64,000 nucleotides of DNA from Mesorhizobium sp. NFR06 (GTDB taxonomy: Bacteria; Pseudomonadota; Alphaproteobacteria; Rhizobiales; Rhizobiaceae). The stretch spans positions 1 through 64,000 of the forward strand of contig NZ_FOVT01000004.1 in NCBI RefSeq assembly GCF_900115245.1, given 5' to 3'. Position 1 is the first letter of the stretch. Every line of letters begins with the position of its first letter. This document shows positions 53,220-62,329 of this stretch, piece after piece. The position numbers and the translations under genes were made by a program. The notes under the pieces are model-generated. The model was given only the letters and a program-made list of their open reading frames with translations. It ran no database searches and was not told the DNA's origin.

Positions 53220-53998
53220 TGGTCGAACTCACGCTCCCCAGGAATTCCAAGGTCCAGCAAGGCAAGACCTGGCCGAAGCCGGAGGGTGCTACGAACCTGC
53301 GCGAATACCGCATCTACCGCTGGTCGCCGGACGATGACGAGAACCCGCGCATGGATACCTACTTCGTCGACATGGACGATTGCGGGCCGATGGTTCTCGA
53401 CGCGCTCTTGTGGATCAAGAACAAGATCGACCCGACGCTGACACTGCGCCGCTCCTGCCGCGAAGGCATTTGCGGCTCCTGCGCCATGAACATCGACGGC
53501 TCGAACACGCTGGCCTGCACCAAGGGCGCCGAGGATATTTCGGGCGCGGTGAAGATCTACCCGCTGCCGCATATGCCGGTGATCAAGGACCTGGTGCCCG
53601 ACCTGACCAATTTCTATGCCCAGCACGCTTCGATCGAGCCCTGGCTGAAGACGGTCTCGCCTGAGCCGGCGAAGGAATGGCTGCAGAGCCATGAGGACCG
53701 CGAGAAGCTCGACGGGCTCTACGAATGCATCCTGTGCGCCTGCTGCTCGACGTCCTGCCCGAGCTACTGGTGGAACGGCGACCGCTACCTCGGCCCTGCC
53801 ACGCTGCTGCAGGCCTATCGCTGGCTGATCGACAGCCGTGACGAGGCGACGGGCGAACGGCTCGACAATCTTGAAGACCCGTTCCGGCTCTATCGCTGCC
53901 ACACCATCATGAACTGCGCGCAGACCTGCCCGAAGGGACTGAACCCTGCCAAGGCGATCGCGGAAATCAAGAAGATGCTGGTGGAAAGACGGGTTTAG
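53219..53998 (+). CDS. sdhB: Succinate dehydrogenase iron-sulfur subunit
   Basis: Carries electrons from SdhA to ubiquinone. It has 259 residues. The [2Fe-2S] cysteines are in [16 protein letters not shown] and NTLACTKG, the [4Fe-4S] ones in [17 protein letters not shown], and the [3Fe-4S] site includes [19 protein letters not shown]. It starts at ATG 53219, overlapping the stop of the DUF3052 gene. It is the last gene of the operon. Confidence 0.97.
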   Translation: MVELTLPRNSKVQQGKTWPKPEGATNLREYRIYRWSPDDDENPRMDTYFVDMDDCGPMVLDALLWIKNKIDPTLTLRRSCREGICGSCAMNIDGSNTLACTKGAEDISGAVKIYPLPHMPVIKDLVPDLTNFYAQHASIEPWLKTVSPEPAKEWLQSHEDREKLDGLYECILCACCSTSCPSYWWNGDRYLGPATLLQAYRWLIDSRDEATGERLDNLEDPFRLYRCHTIMNCAQTCPKGLNPAKAIAEIKKMLVERRV

Positions 53999-54037
53999 GC
54001 TCGACTGGTTCGCTTGCAATAATCTCGCAGGCAGTGG

Positions 54038-54246
54038 TCCTTCGCGCCCCCCTCTGCCCTACCGGGCATCTCCCCCACGGGTGGGGAGATTGGCTGTCAT
54101 CGCGGCCTTCGCCAATCTCCGAGGTTGAAGGATGAGGCGCTGTCGGCGAAGCTGCTGATCTCCCCCCAAGTGGGGGAGATGTCCGGTCCACCCTCCGCAG
54201 CTGTAGCGCAGCTGCTGCGGAGGACGGGCAGGACAGAGGGGGGCGC
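54038..54246. repeat. Palindromic intergenic element (family A, copy 3)
   Basis: Inverted ends (tccttcgcgcccccctctgc... and ...ggacagaggggggcgc) and inner arms (catctcccccac / gtgggggagatg). The right arm has an additional insert with a small palindrome (cagctgtagcgcagctg). It lies between sdhB and yceH. With copy 4 it brackets the yceH gene. Confidence 0.85.
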
Positions 54247-54278
54247 TGTCCCGCCTGCGTCAGAAAGGATTACCACCC

Positions 54279-54908
54279 GTGACCGATCTTCCGATCCTCT
54301 CCGCCATCGAAGCGCGCGTGCTCGGCTCGCTGATCGAAAAGAAGGAGCTGACGCCGGACGTCTATCCGCTGACGCTCAACGGCGCGCATCAGGCCGCCAA
54401 CCAGAAGACGGCGCGCGAGCCGGTGATGGTGCTGGAGCTGACCGAGATCAGACGGGCGCTGAGCTCGCTCGAGCACAAAGGGCTGGTGCGCCAGGCCTTC
54501 GCCTCGCGCGTCGAGCGCTACGAGCATTTGATGGCGCAGCGCTTTTCGCTGACCACGCCGCAGATTGCCGTCATCGGTCTCTTGCTCCTGCGCGGCGCCC
54601 AGACGGCGCATGAATTGCTGGCGAGGTCCGAGCGCATGGCCCGCTTCGCCTCGATCGAGGAGCTGCGCGACAATCTCGATCTGATGATCGGCCGCCGGCC
54701 GCCGCTGATCCAACTGCTCGAACGCGCGCCTGGGCAGCGCGAGGAGCGCTATGTGCATCTGCTGGGCGGGCAAGTGGATGCGGCCGCGATAGCGGCTCGC
54801 TGGCAGCCGGCGCCATCATCGTCGGATTCCGATCTCGAAGCGCGCGTCAAGGCACTCGAGGAAGAGGTCACCGCGTTGCGCGCGAAGATCGAGGCGCTGG
54901 GTGGCTAG
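54279..54908 (+). CDS. YceH/DUF480 family protein
   Basis: A 209-residue cytosolic protein of two winged-helix domains: LSAIEARVLGSLIEKKELTP and TLNGAHQAANQKTAREPVM in the first, and FSLTTPQIAVIGLLLLRGAQ in the second. A C-terminal coiled coil follows (LEARVKALEEEVTALRAKIE). The family function is unknown. The start is GTG 54279, after aaaggattaccacc. Family A elements lie 32 bp before and 30 bp after the gene. Confidence 0.9.
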   Translation: MTDLPILSAIEARVLGSLIEKKELTPDVYPLTLNGAHQAANQKTAREPVMVLELTEIRRALSSLEHKGLVRQAFASRVERYEHLMAQRFSLTTPQIAVIGLLLLRGAQTAHELLARSERMARFASIEELRDNLDLMIGRRPPLIQLLERAPGQREERYVHLLGGQVDAAAIAARWQPAPSSSDSDLEARVKALEEEVTALRAKIEALGG

Positions 54909-54938
54909 CTCGCTTAGCGGGGAAACATCGGCGGGACA

Positions 54939-55103
54939 GCGCCCCCTCTGTCCTGCCGGACATCTCCCCCACAAGGGGGGAGATTGGCAGTTCCGGCGCT
55001 GGCGCTCTTCTTTTAACAACGATGATTGGCGAAAGCCGGCGCGACATCTGATCTCCCCCCAAGTGGGGGAGATGGCCGGCAGGCCAGAGGGGGGCGCGAA
55101 GGA
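54939..55103. repeat. Palindromic intergenic element (family A, copy 4)
   Basis: Inverted ends (gcgccccctctgtcctgccgg... and ...ccggcaggccagaggggggcgc) and inner arms (acatctcccccacaag / aagtgggggagatg). It lies between yceH and the convergent OsmC gene. Confidence 0.85.
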
Positions 55104-55123
55104 TCGCTGCCCTCCTAAACCAA

Positions 55124-55549
55124 TCACCCCAATTTCGCATCCAGCGACACCTTGATGGCGCCGAGCGCTTTCGACACCGGGCATTCGGCCTTGGCCTTCT
55201 CGGCCAGTTCCTTGAACTTCGCCGCATCGATGCCCGGCACCTTGCCGACCAGGGTGATGGCGCTGCCGGTGATGCCGGTGCCGGGCACCAGGGTCACCAC
55301 CGCCTTGGCGTCGAGCTCGGCCGCGGGCGTGCCGTTCTCGGCCAGGAAATGGGACAGCTGCATGGCGTAGCAGCCGGCATGCGCGGCCGCGATCAGCTCT
55401 TCGGGATTGGTGCCGGATTTGCCGCTCTCGTCCTCGAAGCGCGCCTTGAAGGAATAGGGTGTGCCCTTCAAGGTGCCGCTCTGCGTGTCGAGCGTGCCCT
55501 TGCCTTCCTTCAGATTGCCTTTCCAGACGGCGTTTGCGGTGCGGTCCAT
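55124..55549 (-). CDS. osmC: OsmC family peroxiredoxin
   Basis: A 141-residue thiol peroxidase. The two reactive cysteines lie in AAAHAGCYAMQLS and AKAECPVSKALGAI, with KSGTNPEELI as the conserved loop. Sequence and length fit OsmC proper rather than Ohr, which is encoded separately at 41367. The start is ATG 55549, preceded on the minus strand by aggaggactt, a strong ribosome-binding site. It is a single gene. Confidence 0.93.
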   Translation of the reverse strand: MDRTANAVWKGNLKEGKGTLDTQSGTLKGTPYSFKARFEDESGKSGTNPEELIAAAHAGCYAMQLSHFLAENGTPAAELDAKAVVTLVPGTGITGSAITLVGKVPGIDAAKFKELAEKAKAECPVSKALGAIKVSLDAKLG

Positions 55550-55765
55550 GAAGTCCTCCTGCTGTCGGGTTCTCGCCGGCGGGCGCCGGCGGCCTCCCGA
55601 ACTATAGCGCGGGCGCGCCGGAAGGCCATCCATGGCTTGAAGCGATTGTGTCGGCCGTCGGCTGTGCTCGCGAAAAAATTCAGCAAACAATCGCCTTGCA
55701 AAAATGTCGACTTCCGTCGGCCTCGACCGTCCTTTGGGCGGCCATACGGCCGGATGGAGGTCAAT

Positions 55766-55993
55766 ATGGACAACCTGTTTTTCGCAATCTGGAAGCGGCC
55801 GGGCCGCAAGGAACAACGACAGGAAGATTTCTGGCTGGACCCGCCGGCTTCCGGCTTCGGCCGGCTTCTCGCGGCGGTCGCCATCGTCAGTGCTGCGGCA
55901 TGGCTTCTCGACCATGTGGCGGCAGCCAGAGCCGGCGCTGACAGCGTTGTCGCTTCACCCTATCGTCTGCCGGAACAAGGGAGCTCGAAATGA
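55766..55993 (+). CDS. Small membrane protein, 75 residues
   Basis: An unrecognised protein: MDNLFFAIWKRPGRKEQRQE, a cytoplasmic stretch FWLDPPASGFGR, then one helix (LLAAVAIVSAAAWLLDHVAA). GGAGG stands five bases before the ATG at 55766. Its stop overlaps the start of the YciI gene (ATGA), which supports translation. Confidence 0.6.
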   Translation: MDNLFFAIWKRPGRKEQRQEDFWLDPPASGFGRLLAAVAIVSAAAWLLDHVAAARAGADSVVASPYRLPEQGSSK

Positions 55994-56346
55994 AATATGT
56001 CCTGCTGGTCTATGGCGAGGAAACGGACCTTCATGCGCTGACGCGTGAACGCGCGGCCCGGCTCGACGCCGATTCGCTCGCCTATGACCGGGAACTCGAC
56101 CGGCAAGGCAAGCTGATCATCGCGCAGGCGCTGCAGTCGGTGAAGACATCGAAATCGCTGCGGCGACGCCAGGGCAAGCGCCTGGTGACCGACGGGCCCT
56201 TCGCCGAGACCAAGGAGCAGCTGCTCGGCTTCGTCATGGTCGAAGCGGCGGATCTCGACGAGGCGCTGGCGATCGCCGACGGCATTCCGCTGGCCGAACT
56301 CGGCACGGTCGAGGTCCGGGCGATCTACGACATACCGGGATCATGA
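55990..56346 (+). CDS. YciI family (DGPF domain) protein
   Basis: A 118-residue protein of the YCII/DGPF family: MKYVLLVYGEETDLHALTRE at the N-terminus and the signature VTDGPFAETKEQLLGF. The fold is a ferredoxin-like dimer; these proteins often accompany ECF sigma factors, but none is seen here. It starts at ATG 55990, overlapping the preceding small gene. The biochemical role is unknown. Confidence 0.9.
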   Translation: MKYVLLVYGEETDLHALTRERAARLDADSLAYDRELDRQGKLIIAQALQSVKTSKSLRRRQGKRLVTDGPFAETKEQLLGFVMVEAADLDEALAIADGIPLAELGTVEVRAIYDIPGS

Positions 56347-56487
56347 CCGGCGGCCAGGTGATTGCGCCACGGCCAAAGCTGTCTCTCCCGGGAAACATCT
56401 TCAGTGTTTCTTCGCCACCGCAACCGTTGCGTGTTGAAGCAAAGCCGCGCTTCTCTTATCGTCGCCGCGGTTTCGGGGGAATTCGCC

Positions 56488-57018
56488 ATGCCTTTCCTGA
56501 TCGCTATCCTTGGCCTGCTCGGAGCGGCCGCCATCTGGTGGTACCGGCTGAAATATATGAGCGACGCCGCGCGTGAGGTTGCCGACGTCGTTGGCCGCGT
56601 TCAGGGCAACATCCGCCGCAAGAAATTGCGCAAGCAGGCGGCGCTGTCGCCGCTGACCGCGATCGACGATCCGGTGGTGGCGGCGGCGACGCTGATCACC
56701 GCGATCGTTGCCGAGCACGGTCCGGTCCTGCCGCAGCGCGAGGCGGTCATTCGCGAGGTGATCTCGCAGATCGCGGACAGTCGAAAGAAGACCGACGAGG
56801 CCGTCGTCTACGCCAAATGGGCAGCCTCACAGGTCGACGACACGACGATCGTCATCGACAAGCTGGCGCCGTTCCTGCGCGAGCGGCTCGACCCGCATGA
56901 GCGGGACGATCTGCTGAGGATGCTGAACCGGGTGGCTCAAGGCGGCGAGCAGAGCCTCAGGGTAGCCGACCAGCGGATGCTGAGGCTGCGGCAGAAGCTG
57001 GGATTCGAGGTGAACTGA
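56488..57018 (+). CDS. TerB-like protein with membrane anchor
   Basis: A 176-residue protein. An N-terminal hydrophobic segment (MPFLIAILGLLGAAAIWWY) is followed by a short basic region and an all-helical domain with the spacing of TerB/TerB-like modules (DDPVVAAATLITAIVAEHGP; REVISQIADSRKKTDEAVVY; LDPHERDDLLRMLNRVAQ). Tellurite-related roles are not implied without ter neighbours. The start is ATG 56488, after gggggaattcgcc. A family B repeat follows. Confidence 0.7.
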   Translation: MPFLIAILGLLGAAAIWWYRLKYMSDAAREVADVVGRVQGNIRRKKLRKQAALSPLTAIDDPVVAAATLITAIVAEHGPVLPQREAVIREVISQIADSRKKTDEAVVYAKWAASQVDDTTIVIDKLAPFLRERLDPHERDDLLRMLNRVAQGGEQSLRVADQRMLRLRQKLGFEVN

Positions 57019-57076
57019 GCCGAAGCTGCGGCGGCCGGATCACCTGCCTTCGTGATTGGCCGAAACGCCTCTCGCG

Positions 57077-57262
57077 TCGTCATTCTATGACGAAGCAAGG
57101 AGCGAAGCGACGCGGGCGCGGACCATAGAATCCATTCCGTCACCTGTAAGCGTTGCAGCGGTCCAGAATTCTGCTTCGCAGCACCCTACGATTAAAGTCA
57201 CGGAATGGATCCTCGGGTCTTCGCGTCCGCTTCGCTCCCGCTCCGCCCGTGGATGACGAGGT
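57077..57262. repeat. REPIN-like inverted hairpin doublet (family B, copy 6)
   Basis: The left arm (cgtcattctatgacgaagc...ccatagaatccattccgtcac) faces the right arm (gtcacggaatggatcctcggg...cccgtggatgacgagg), with about 70 bp between. The loop core cgcttcgctcccgctccg is slightly diverged from the other copies. Confidence 0.8.
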
Positions 57263-57290
57263 CGTGTAGGCCTCGGCCAGTTGCGAGGCT

Positions 57291-58568
57291 CTAGATCGCC
57301 TCGCCCTTGAGCAGCCGCGGGGTGTCGCCCGACAAGCCCGAGGCCTGGCGGATAAAGAACTCTTTCAGCCTGGGCATGCGCTCGACGAGGCCAAGGCCCA
57401 CATCACGAACGGCGCGCAGCGGACCGATGTCGTTGGAGAACAACCTGTTGAGAACGTCGGTGGTGATGCCCATCTGCAGCGTGTCGAAGCGGCGCCACTG
57501 CTGGTAGCGCTCGAGCACGTCGAGCGCGCCGATGTCCTGGCCGAGCCGGTCGGCCTCGACGACGACTTCGGCCAAGGCCGCGACATCCTTGAAGCCGAGA
57601 TTGAGGCCCTGGCCGGCGATCGGGTGGATGCCGTGGGCCGCATCGCCGGCAAGCGCGATGCGCGGCGCGACGAAGGCGCGCGCAAGGGTGAGGCCCAGCG
57701 GCCAGGCGCGCGGCTTGTCGGCGACGCGGATCTCGCCGAGCTTCAGGCCGAAGCGCTGCTCCAGATCGTGTTCGAAAACAAACTCGTCGCCCTCGACCAG
57801 CGCCTTGGCGTCCTCCGTGCGCTCGACCCAGACGATCGAGGAGCGATTGGTCCCGTCCTTGCCGGGCTTCAGCGGCAGCGTGGCGAAGGGACCGGCCGGC
57901 AAAAAATGTTCCTCGGCGCGGCCATTGTGCGGGCGCTCATGCGCCACGGTGCAGACGATGCCGGACTGGCCGTATTCCCATTTGACCGTCTTGATGCCGG
58001 CCATGTCGCGCAGCTTCGAGTTGACGCCGTCGGCGGCGACCAGCAGCCGCGCCTTCAGCGTCGCGCCGTCGGCCAGATGCACGGTGATGCCGGCGCCGTT
58101 GGTGTCGAAGGTGCTGACCGCCATGCCTTCGATGATGTCGATGCCGAGCTTTTCGGCGCGCCGGCGCAAGGCACCGTTGAGCTCCCGGTTTGCCACCATA
58201 TGGGCGAAAGGTTCGCCAGGCGCCATCTCGCCGTCAAAGGTCAAAAACACCGGCCGCACCGGATCGGCGGCGCGCGAGTCGGTGATGATCATTTCGGTGA
58301 TCGCCTGTGCCTGTGGCGCGATCTCTTCCCAGACGCCGAGCTGCTCCAGCATGCGGCTGGCGGCGGCAGCGATCGCCGAGGCGCGGCCGTCGCGCTTCCA
58401 GACGCCGGCAGGCGCGGCATCGACGATGGCGATGGCGAGGCCAGGCCGCGCCTGCTTCAGCGACACGGCCGTGGTGAGGCCGACATAGCCGGCGCCGGCG
58501 ATGAGCACGTCGAGCGGGGCCTCGCGATTTCCATCGGCCCCTGCTCCATCCGGCTTGCGGTCGACCAT
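57291..58568 (-). CDS. UbiH/UbiF/COQ6-type FAD-dependent monooxygenase
   Basis: A 425-residue aromatic hydroxylase, probably acting in ubiquinone ring hydroxylation. The FAD motif is VLIAGAGYVGLTTAVSL, the DG motif is LLVAADGVNSKLRDMAG, and the GD motif is IALAGDAAHGIHPIAGQGLN, typical of the UbiH family. The start is ATG 58568 with AAGGA about nine bases upstream. It is divergent from tesB. Which ring position is hydroxylated cannot be told from sequence. Confidence 0.9.
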   Translation of the reverse strand: MVDRKPDGAGADGNREAPLDVLIAGAGYVGLTTAVSLKQARPGLAIAIVDAAPAGVWKRDGRASAIAAAASRMLEQLGVWEEIAPQAQAITEMIITDSRAADPVRPVFLTFDGEMAPGEPFAHMVANRELNGALRRRAEKLGIDIIEGMAVSTFDTNGAGITVHLADGATLKARLLVAADGVNSKLRDMAGIKTVKWEYGQSGIVCTVAHERPHNGRAEEHFLPAGPFATLPLKPGKDGTNRSSIVWVERTEDAKALVEGDEFVFEHDLEQRFGLKLGEIRVADKPRAWPLGLTLARAFVAPRIALAGDAAHGIHPIAGQGLNLGFKDVAALAEVVVEADRLGQDIGALDVLERYQQWRRFDTLQMGITTDVLNRLFSNDIGPLRAVRDVGLGLVERMPRLKEFFIRQASGLSGDTPRLLKGEAI

Positions 58569-58671
58569 GGCATCATCCTTTCGCGGCTTCGGCCGGCTGC
58601 CGTTTGCGGCCTTGACTGCCTGCACGTCCTGTCCGAAACCGGCCATGGCACATCTTCGAAGGATTTCAAAC

Positions 58672-59535
58672 ATGACGGCGGCCATGGACGAGCTCCTCGA
58701 CATTCTCGACCTCGAGCAGCTCGAACACAATCTGTATCGTGGTCGCAGCCCCAAGGTCGACTGGCAGCGCGTGTTCGGCGGCCAGACGATCGCCCAGGCG
58801 CTGGTCGCGGCCCAGCGCACCGTCGAGCCCGAACGCCACGTGCATTCGCTGCACGGCTATTTCATGCGGCCGGGCGACACCAAGCTGCCGATCGTCTACG
58901 AGGTCGACCGCATCCGCGATGGCGGCTCCTTCACCACGCGCCGGGTCGTGGCGATCCAGCATGGCCAGGCGATCTTCTCGCTGGAGGCTTCGTTCCAGCA
59001 GGACGAGGTGGGGCTGGAACATCAGCTGCCGATGCCGCGCGACGTGCCGGCGCCCGATACTTTGCTGTCGCAGCGCGAGCTCTTGGGAAAATTCGGCGAG
59101 GCGGTGCCGGAGGGCATCAGGCGCTACTGGGAGCGCGACCGGCCGATCGAGATGAAGCCGGTGATGCTCAAACACTATACCAGCCGCGAGAAGCTCGAGC
59201 CGCAGCAGAACATCTGGATACGCACCACCGGCCCGGTGCCGGAAAACCGCGCCATTCAGGCGGCGGTGCTCGCCTACCTCTCCGACATGACGCTGCTCGA
59301 CACCTCGACCTTCGCACATGGCCGCGCCATTTTCGACCGCGACATCCAGGCCGCCAGCCTCGACCACGCTATGTGGTTCCACCGCAGCCATTCGCTGGAC
59401 GACTGGATCCTCTACAATCAGGACAGTCCGTCCACGCAAGGCTCGCGCGGCTTCACCCGCGGCTCGCTGTTCGCGCGCGACGGGACCTTGATCGCCTCCG
59501 TGGCCCAGGAAGGCCTGATCCGGCTGAAACGCTGA
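58672..59535 (+). CDS. tesB: Acyl-CoA thioesterase II
   Basis: A 287-residue double hot-dog thioesterase that hydrolyses medium- and long-chain acyl-CoA. The N-terminal half shows VFGGQTIAQALVAAQRTV and LHGYFMRPGDTKLPIVYEV. The C-terminal half carries the catalytic Asp in LAYLSDMTLLDTS and HAMWFHRSHSLDDWILY. The start is ATG 58672, after gaaggatttcaaac; an ATG at 58684 is also possible. It is divergent from the UbiH-like gene. Confidence 0.94.
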   Translation: MTAAMDELLDILDLEQLEHNLYRGRSPKVDWQRVFGGQTIAQALVAAQRTVEPERHVHSLHGYFMRPGDTKLPIVYEVDRIRDGGSFTTRRVVAIQHGQAIFSLEASFQQDEVGLEHQLPMPRDVPAPDTLLSQRELLGKFGEAVPEGIRRYWERDRPIEMKPVMLKHYTSREKLEPQQNIWIRTTGPVPENRAIQAAVLAYLSDMTLLDTSTFAHGRAIFDRDIQAASLDHAMWFHRSHSLDDWILYNQDSPSTQGSRGFTRGSLFARDGTLIASVAQEGLIRLKR

Positions 59536-59683
59536 GCCGGCTTCCGGCTTGAGCCTAATAAGTAGGCATTTCTGAAATTTTGCCTATTTTTTAATCTGGT
59601 GGCTCGGCGCGCCTGCGCACAATTGTTGGGCGCTGTCCGCCTGTTCCCTTTGTTTACAATAGGTTAACACGCTGCTTCGGCAA

Positions 59684-59700
59684 TTGGCACGGAGCTTGAA
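59684..59700 (+). promoter_or_regulatory. Sigma-54 promoter of glnK-amtB
   Basis: TTGGCACGGAGCTTGAA at 59684-59700 matches the -24/-12 consensus: the GG of the -24 element and the G of the -12 element are ten bases apart as required, with GC of the -12 changed to GA. It lies 83 bp before glnK. A weak dyad around gcgcacaattgttgggcgc at about 59610 could be an NtrC site. Confidence 0.75.
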
Positions 59701-59776
59701 TCCTGTCGGGCACTCTCCGGCTCCTCGGGATCGGTGAAGGTGTGCAAACGCGGGGGACCGCAACAGCAAAGGGTGA

Positions 59777-60121
<345 letters not shown>

Positions 60122-60152
60122 GCCGCGACCAGCCATTCCAACGGAGAGTTCA

Positions 60153-61520
60153 ATGAATATTCCTTCCACCTTGAAGACGACGGGGCGCGCGGTCGCGCTC
60201 GGCGCGCTCGCGCTAGCAGTATTCGGCACGGTAGCCGCCTTCGCGCAGGAAGCGGCCCCGGCCGCCGCTGCGGCGGCGCCGGCCGCACCCGCCGCGCCGA
60301 CCCCGGTGCTGGACACCGGCAACACCGCCTGGATGCTGACCTCGACGGCGCTGGTGCTGATGATGACCATTCCCGGCCTGGCGCTGTTCTACGGCGGCAT
60401 GGTGCGCAAGAAGAACGTGCTCGCCACCATCATGCAGAGCTTCGCCATTACCTGCCTGGTGACGGTGCTGTGGTTCATGTTCGGCTATTCGCTCGCCTTC
60501 ACCACCAATGATTCCGCCTCGATGAACAGCTATATCGGCGGGTTCTCGAGGTTCTTCCACCACGGCATCACCGTCTCGACGCTGTGGCTGCCGGGCGTGG
60601 CGAACATTCCCGAATTCGTCTTCTCGATGTTCCAGATGACCTTCGCCATCATCACGCCGGCGCTGATCGCCGGCGCTTTTGCCGAGCGCATGAAGTTCTC
60701 GGCGCTGCTGATCTTCATGGGGCTGTGGCTGGTCTTCGTCTATGCGCCGATCGCGCATTGGGTGTGGGGCGGCGGCTTCCTCGGCACAGCCGGCGTGCTC
60801 GACTTCGCCGGCGGCACGGTCGTCCACATCAACGCCGGTGTCGCGGGCCTGGTCTGCGCGCTGGTGCTCGGCAAGCGCGAGGGCTACGGCTCGACCAACA
60901 TGGCGCCGCATAACCTCGTCTATTCGGTGATCGGCGCCTCGCTGCTGTGGGTCGGCTGGTTCGGCTTCAATGCCGGTTCGGAACTGGCAGCCGACGGCCT
61001 CGCGGGCGCTGCGATGATGAACACGCAGGTTGCCACCGCCGCCGCGGCGCTGGCCTGGATGTTCGCCGAATGGATCGTCGCCAAGAAGCCTTCGGTGCTC
61101 GGCGTCATCTCGGGCGCCGTCGCCGGCCTCGTTGCCGTGACGCCGGCCTCCGGCTTCGTCAACCCGACCGGCGCCTTCATCGTCGGCATTCTCGCCGGCG
61201 TCATCTGCTACCTCTCGGCGGTCAAGCTCAAGCATGCGTTCGGCTATGACGACTCGCTCGACGCCTTCGGCGTCCATGGCGTCGGCGGCGTGGTCGGCGC
61301 GCTGCTCACCGGCGCGCTCGCCGATCCGGCGATCAACGCCCTCGGCAAGGATGCCTCGGTGGCCAAGCAGCTCTACGGCATCGCCTTCACCATCCTGTGG
61401 ACGGCGATCGCAACCTTCGTGATCCTCTATATCGTCAAGGCGCTGGTTGGCCTGCGTCCGTCGACCCAGGAAGAAGTCGAGGGTCTCGACGTTACCCAGC
61501 ACGGCGAAGTGGTGCCGTAA
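60153..61520 (+). CDS. amtB: Ammonium transporter AmtB
   Basis: An ammonium channel of the inner membrane, with 455 residues. The signal peptide-like N-terminus (GALALAVFGTVAAFAQEA) is followed by an Ala/Pro stretch and eleven helices. NTAWMLTSTALVLMMTIPGL is the start of the Amt domain, the twin-His and gating region is visible in DFAGGTVVHINAGVAGLVC and FGVHGVGGVVGALLTG, and the GlnK-binding C-terminal tail is LRPSTQEEVEGLDVTQHGE. It starts at ATG 60153, 31 bp after glnK, and is co-transcribed. Confidence 0.96.
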   Translation: MNIPSTLKTTGRAVALGALALAVFGTVAAFAQEAAPAAAAAAPAAPAAPTPVLDTGNTAWMLTSTALVLMMTIPGLALFYGGMVRKKNVLATIMQSFAITCLVTVLWFMFGYSLAFTTNDSASMNSYIGGFSRFFHHGITVSTLWLPGVANIPEFVFSMFQMTFAIITPALIAGAFAERMKFSALLIFMGLWLVFVYAPIAHWVWGGGFLGTAGVLDFAGGTVVHINAGVAGLVCALVLGKREGYGSTNMAPHNLVYSVIGASLLWVGWFGFNAGSELAADGLAGAAMMNTQVATAAAALAWMFAEWIVAKKPSVLGVISGAVAGLVAVTPASGFVNPTGAFIVGILAGVICYLSAVKLKHAFGYDDSLDAFGVHGVGGVVGALLTGALADPAINALGKDASVAKQLYGIAFTILWTAIATFVILYIVKALVGLRPSTQEEVEGLDVTQHGEVVP

Positions 61521-61857
61521 GGCCAGCTCTGCTCTTGCTGTGGCAATTCCGGACGAGTTTCACACTTTCCCGGAATGCCCCAAGGGCCGGCGGATCCTCC
61601 TCCCGCCGGCCCGTATTTACCGCCAAGATCCCGTCGTGATGCTCTCGAAAGGGGCTCACGCCTTGAGGCCCGGAGCGATCCGGGCCTCCTTTTTTGCAAA
61701 ACCGTTCGTGTTGGCGGCCGAGCGGAGAAATCGTTTTTCGGCAAGATCACCTTGGCGTGATGGCTCGGTGGGAAGAAACATCGGGCTTTGCGGTTCCGTA
61801 CTGGGATTGCGGCCGCCGTTCCGGCGCTCGTAAACACCAAAGGGAAGGAACCAACCG
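61521..61857. other. Intergenic region after amtB
   Basis: It holds a short family E fragment (about 61541-61577, caattccggacgag...ttcccggaatg), a terminator at 61666-61695, and a presumed promoter region for the next small gene. No coding sequence is seen. Confidence 0.6.
61666..61695 (+). terminator. Intrinsic terminator downstream of amtB
   Basis: Stem aggcccgga/tccgggcct (61666-61674 and 61679-61687), loop gcga, then cc and a run of six T. It lies about 145 bp after the amtB stop. Confidence 0.85.
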
Positions 61858-62133
61858 ATGAACGTCAAGAACATCTTCCTTGGAGCAATGGCTCTTTCGA
61901 TGATCAGCGGCGTTGCACTTGCCGGTGCTCTCGATGAGCCGGACAACATGGCTCCGTTCTTCACCGATTCCAGCATGAAGACCATGAAGCCGGAGGCCGG
62001 TTTCAAGGCCGCCTGGGCTTCGATGCCGAAGGACAAGCAGGACTCCATGATGAAGGAGTGCCAGGATGCCGCGATGAGCAAGCCCCACGCCGAGTTCTGC
62101 GCCAATCTGATGATGTATGCCGGTCACAAGTGA
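61858..62133 (+). CDS. Small secreted protein, 91 residues
   Basis: The signal peptide MNVKNIFLGAMALSMISGVA ends near ALAGA. The mature 65-residue part is Met-rich (DSSMKTMKPEAGFKAAWASM; KDKQDSMMKECQDAAMSKPH) with two Cys that may pair. It is periplasmic or secreted. I do not recognise the family; the many Met and His residues could point to copper or oxidation response, which is speculation. The start is ATG 61858, with aagggaagg upstream. Confidence 0.72.
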   Translation: MNVKNIFLGAMALSMISGVALAGALDEPDNMAPFFTDSSMKTMKPEAGFKAAWASMPKDKQDSMMKECQDAAMSKPHAEFCANLMMYAGHK

Positions 62134-62234
62134 TTTGCCGAAGATCGGGTCGGCATGGACCTGATCGTTTCGTCATTCAGGAGAAGGTGGCTGGTTGCGA
62201 AACCTGCCACCTTCGTGCCCGTGAAAGGCCATGG

Positions 62235-62250
62235 TTAATGCGGCCTTAAC
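62235..62250. promoter_or_regulatory. CtrA-like binding box upstream of ftsK
   Basis: TTAA at 62235-62238 and TTAAC at 62246-62250 with a 7-bp spacer match the CtrA consensus exactly. A GANTC methylation site (62274-62278) lies between it and ftsK, the combination seen at cell-cycle-controlled promoters in alphaproteobacteria. Confidence 0.6.
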
Positions 62251-62329
62251 CTTCCCCCCGATAGTCTGGCGGTCGAATCTGCCGGAGTGCGCCATGCGCC
62301 CGGCCAGGCAACGATCACGGGGAAGAGGC

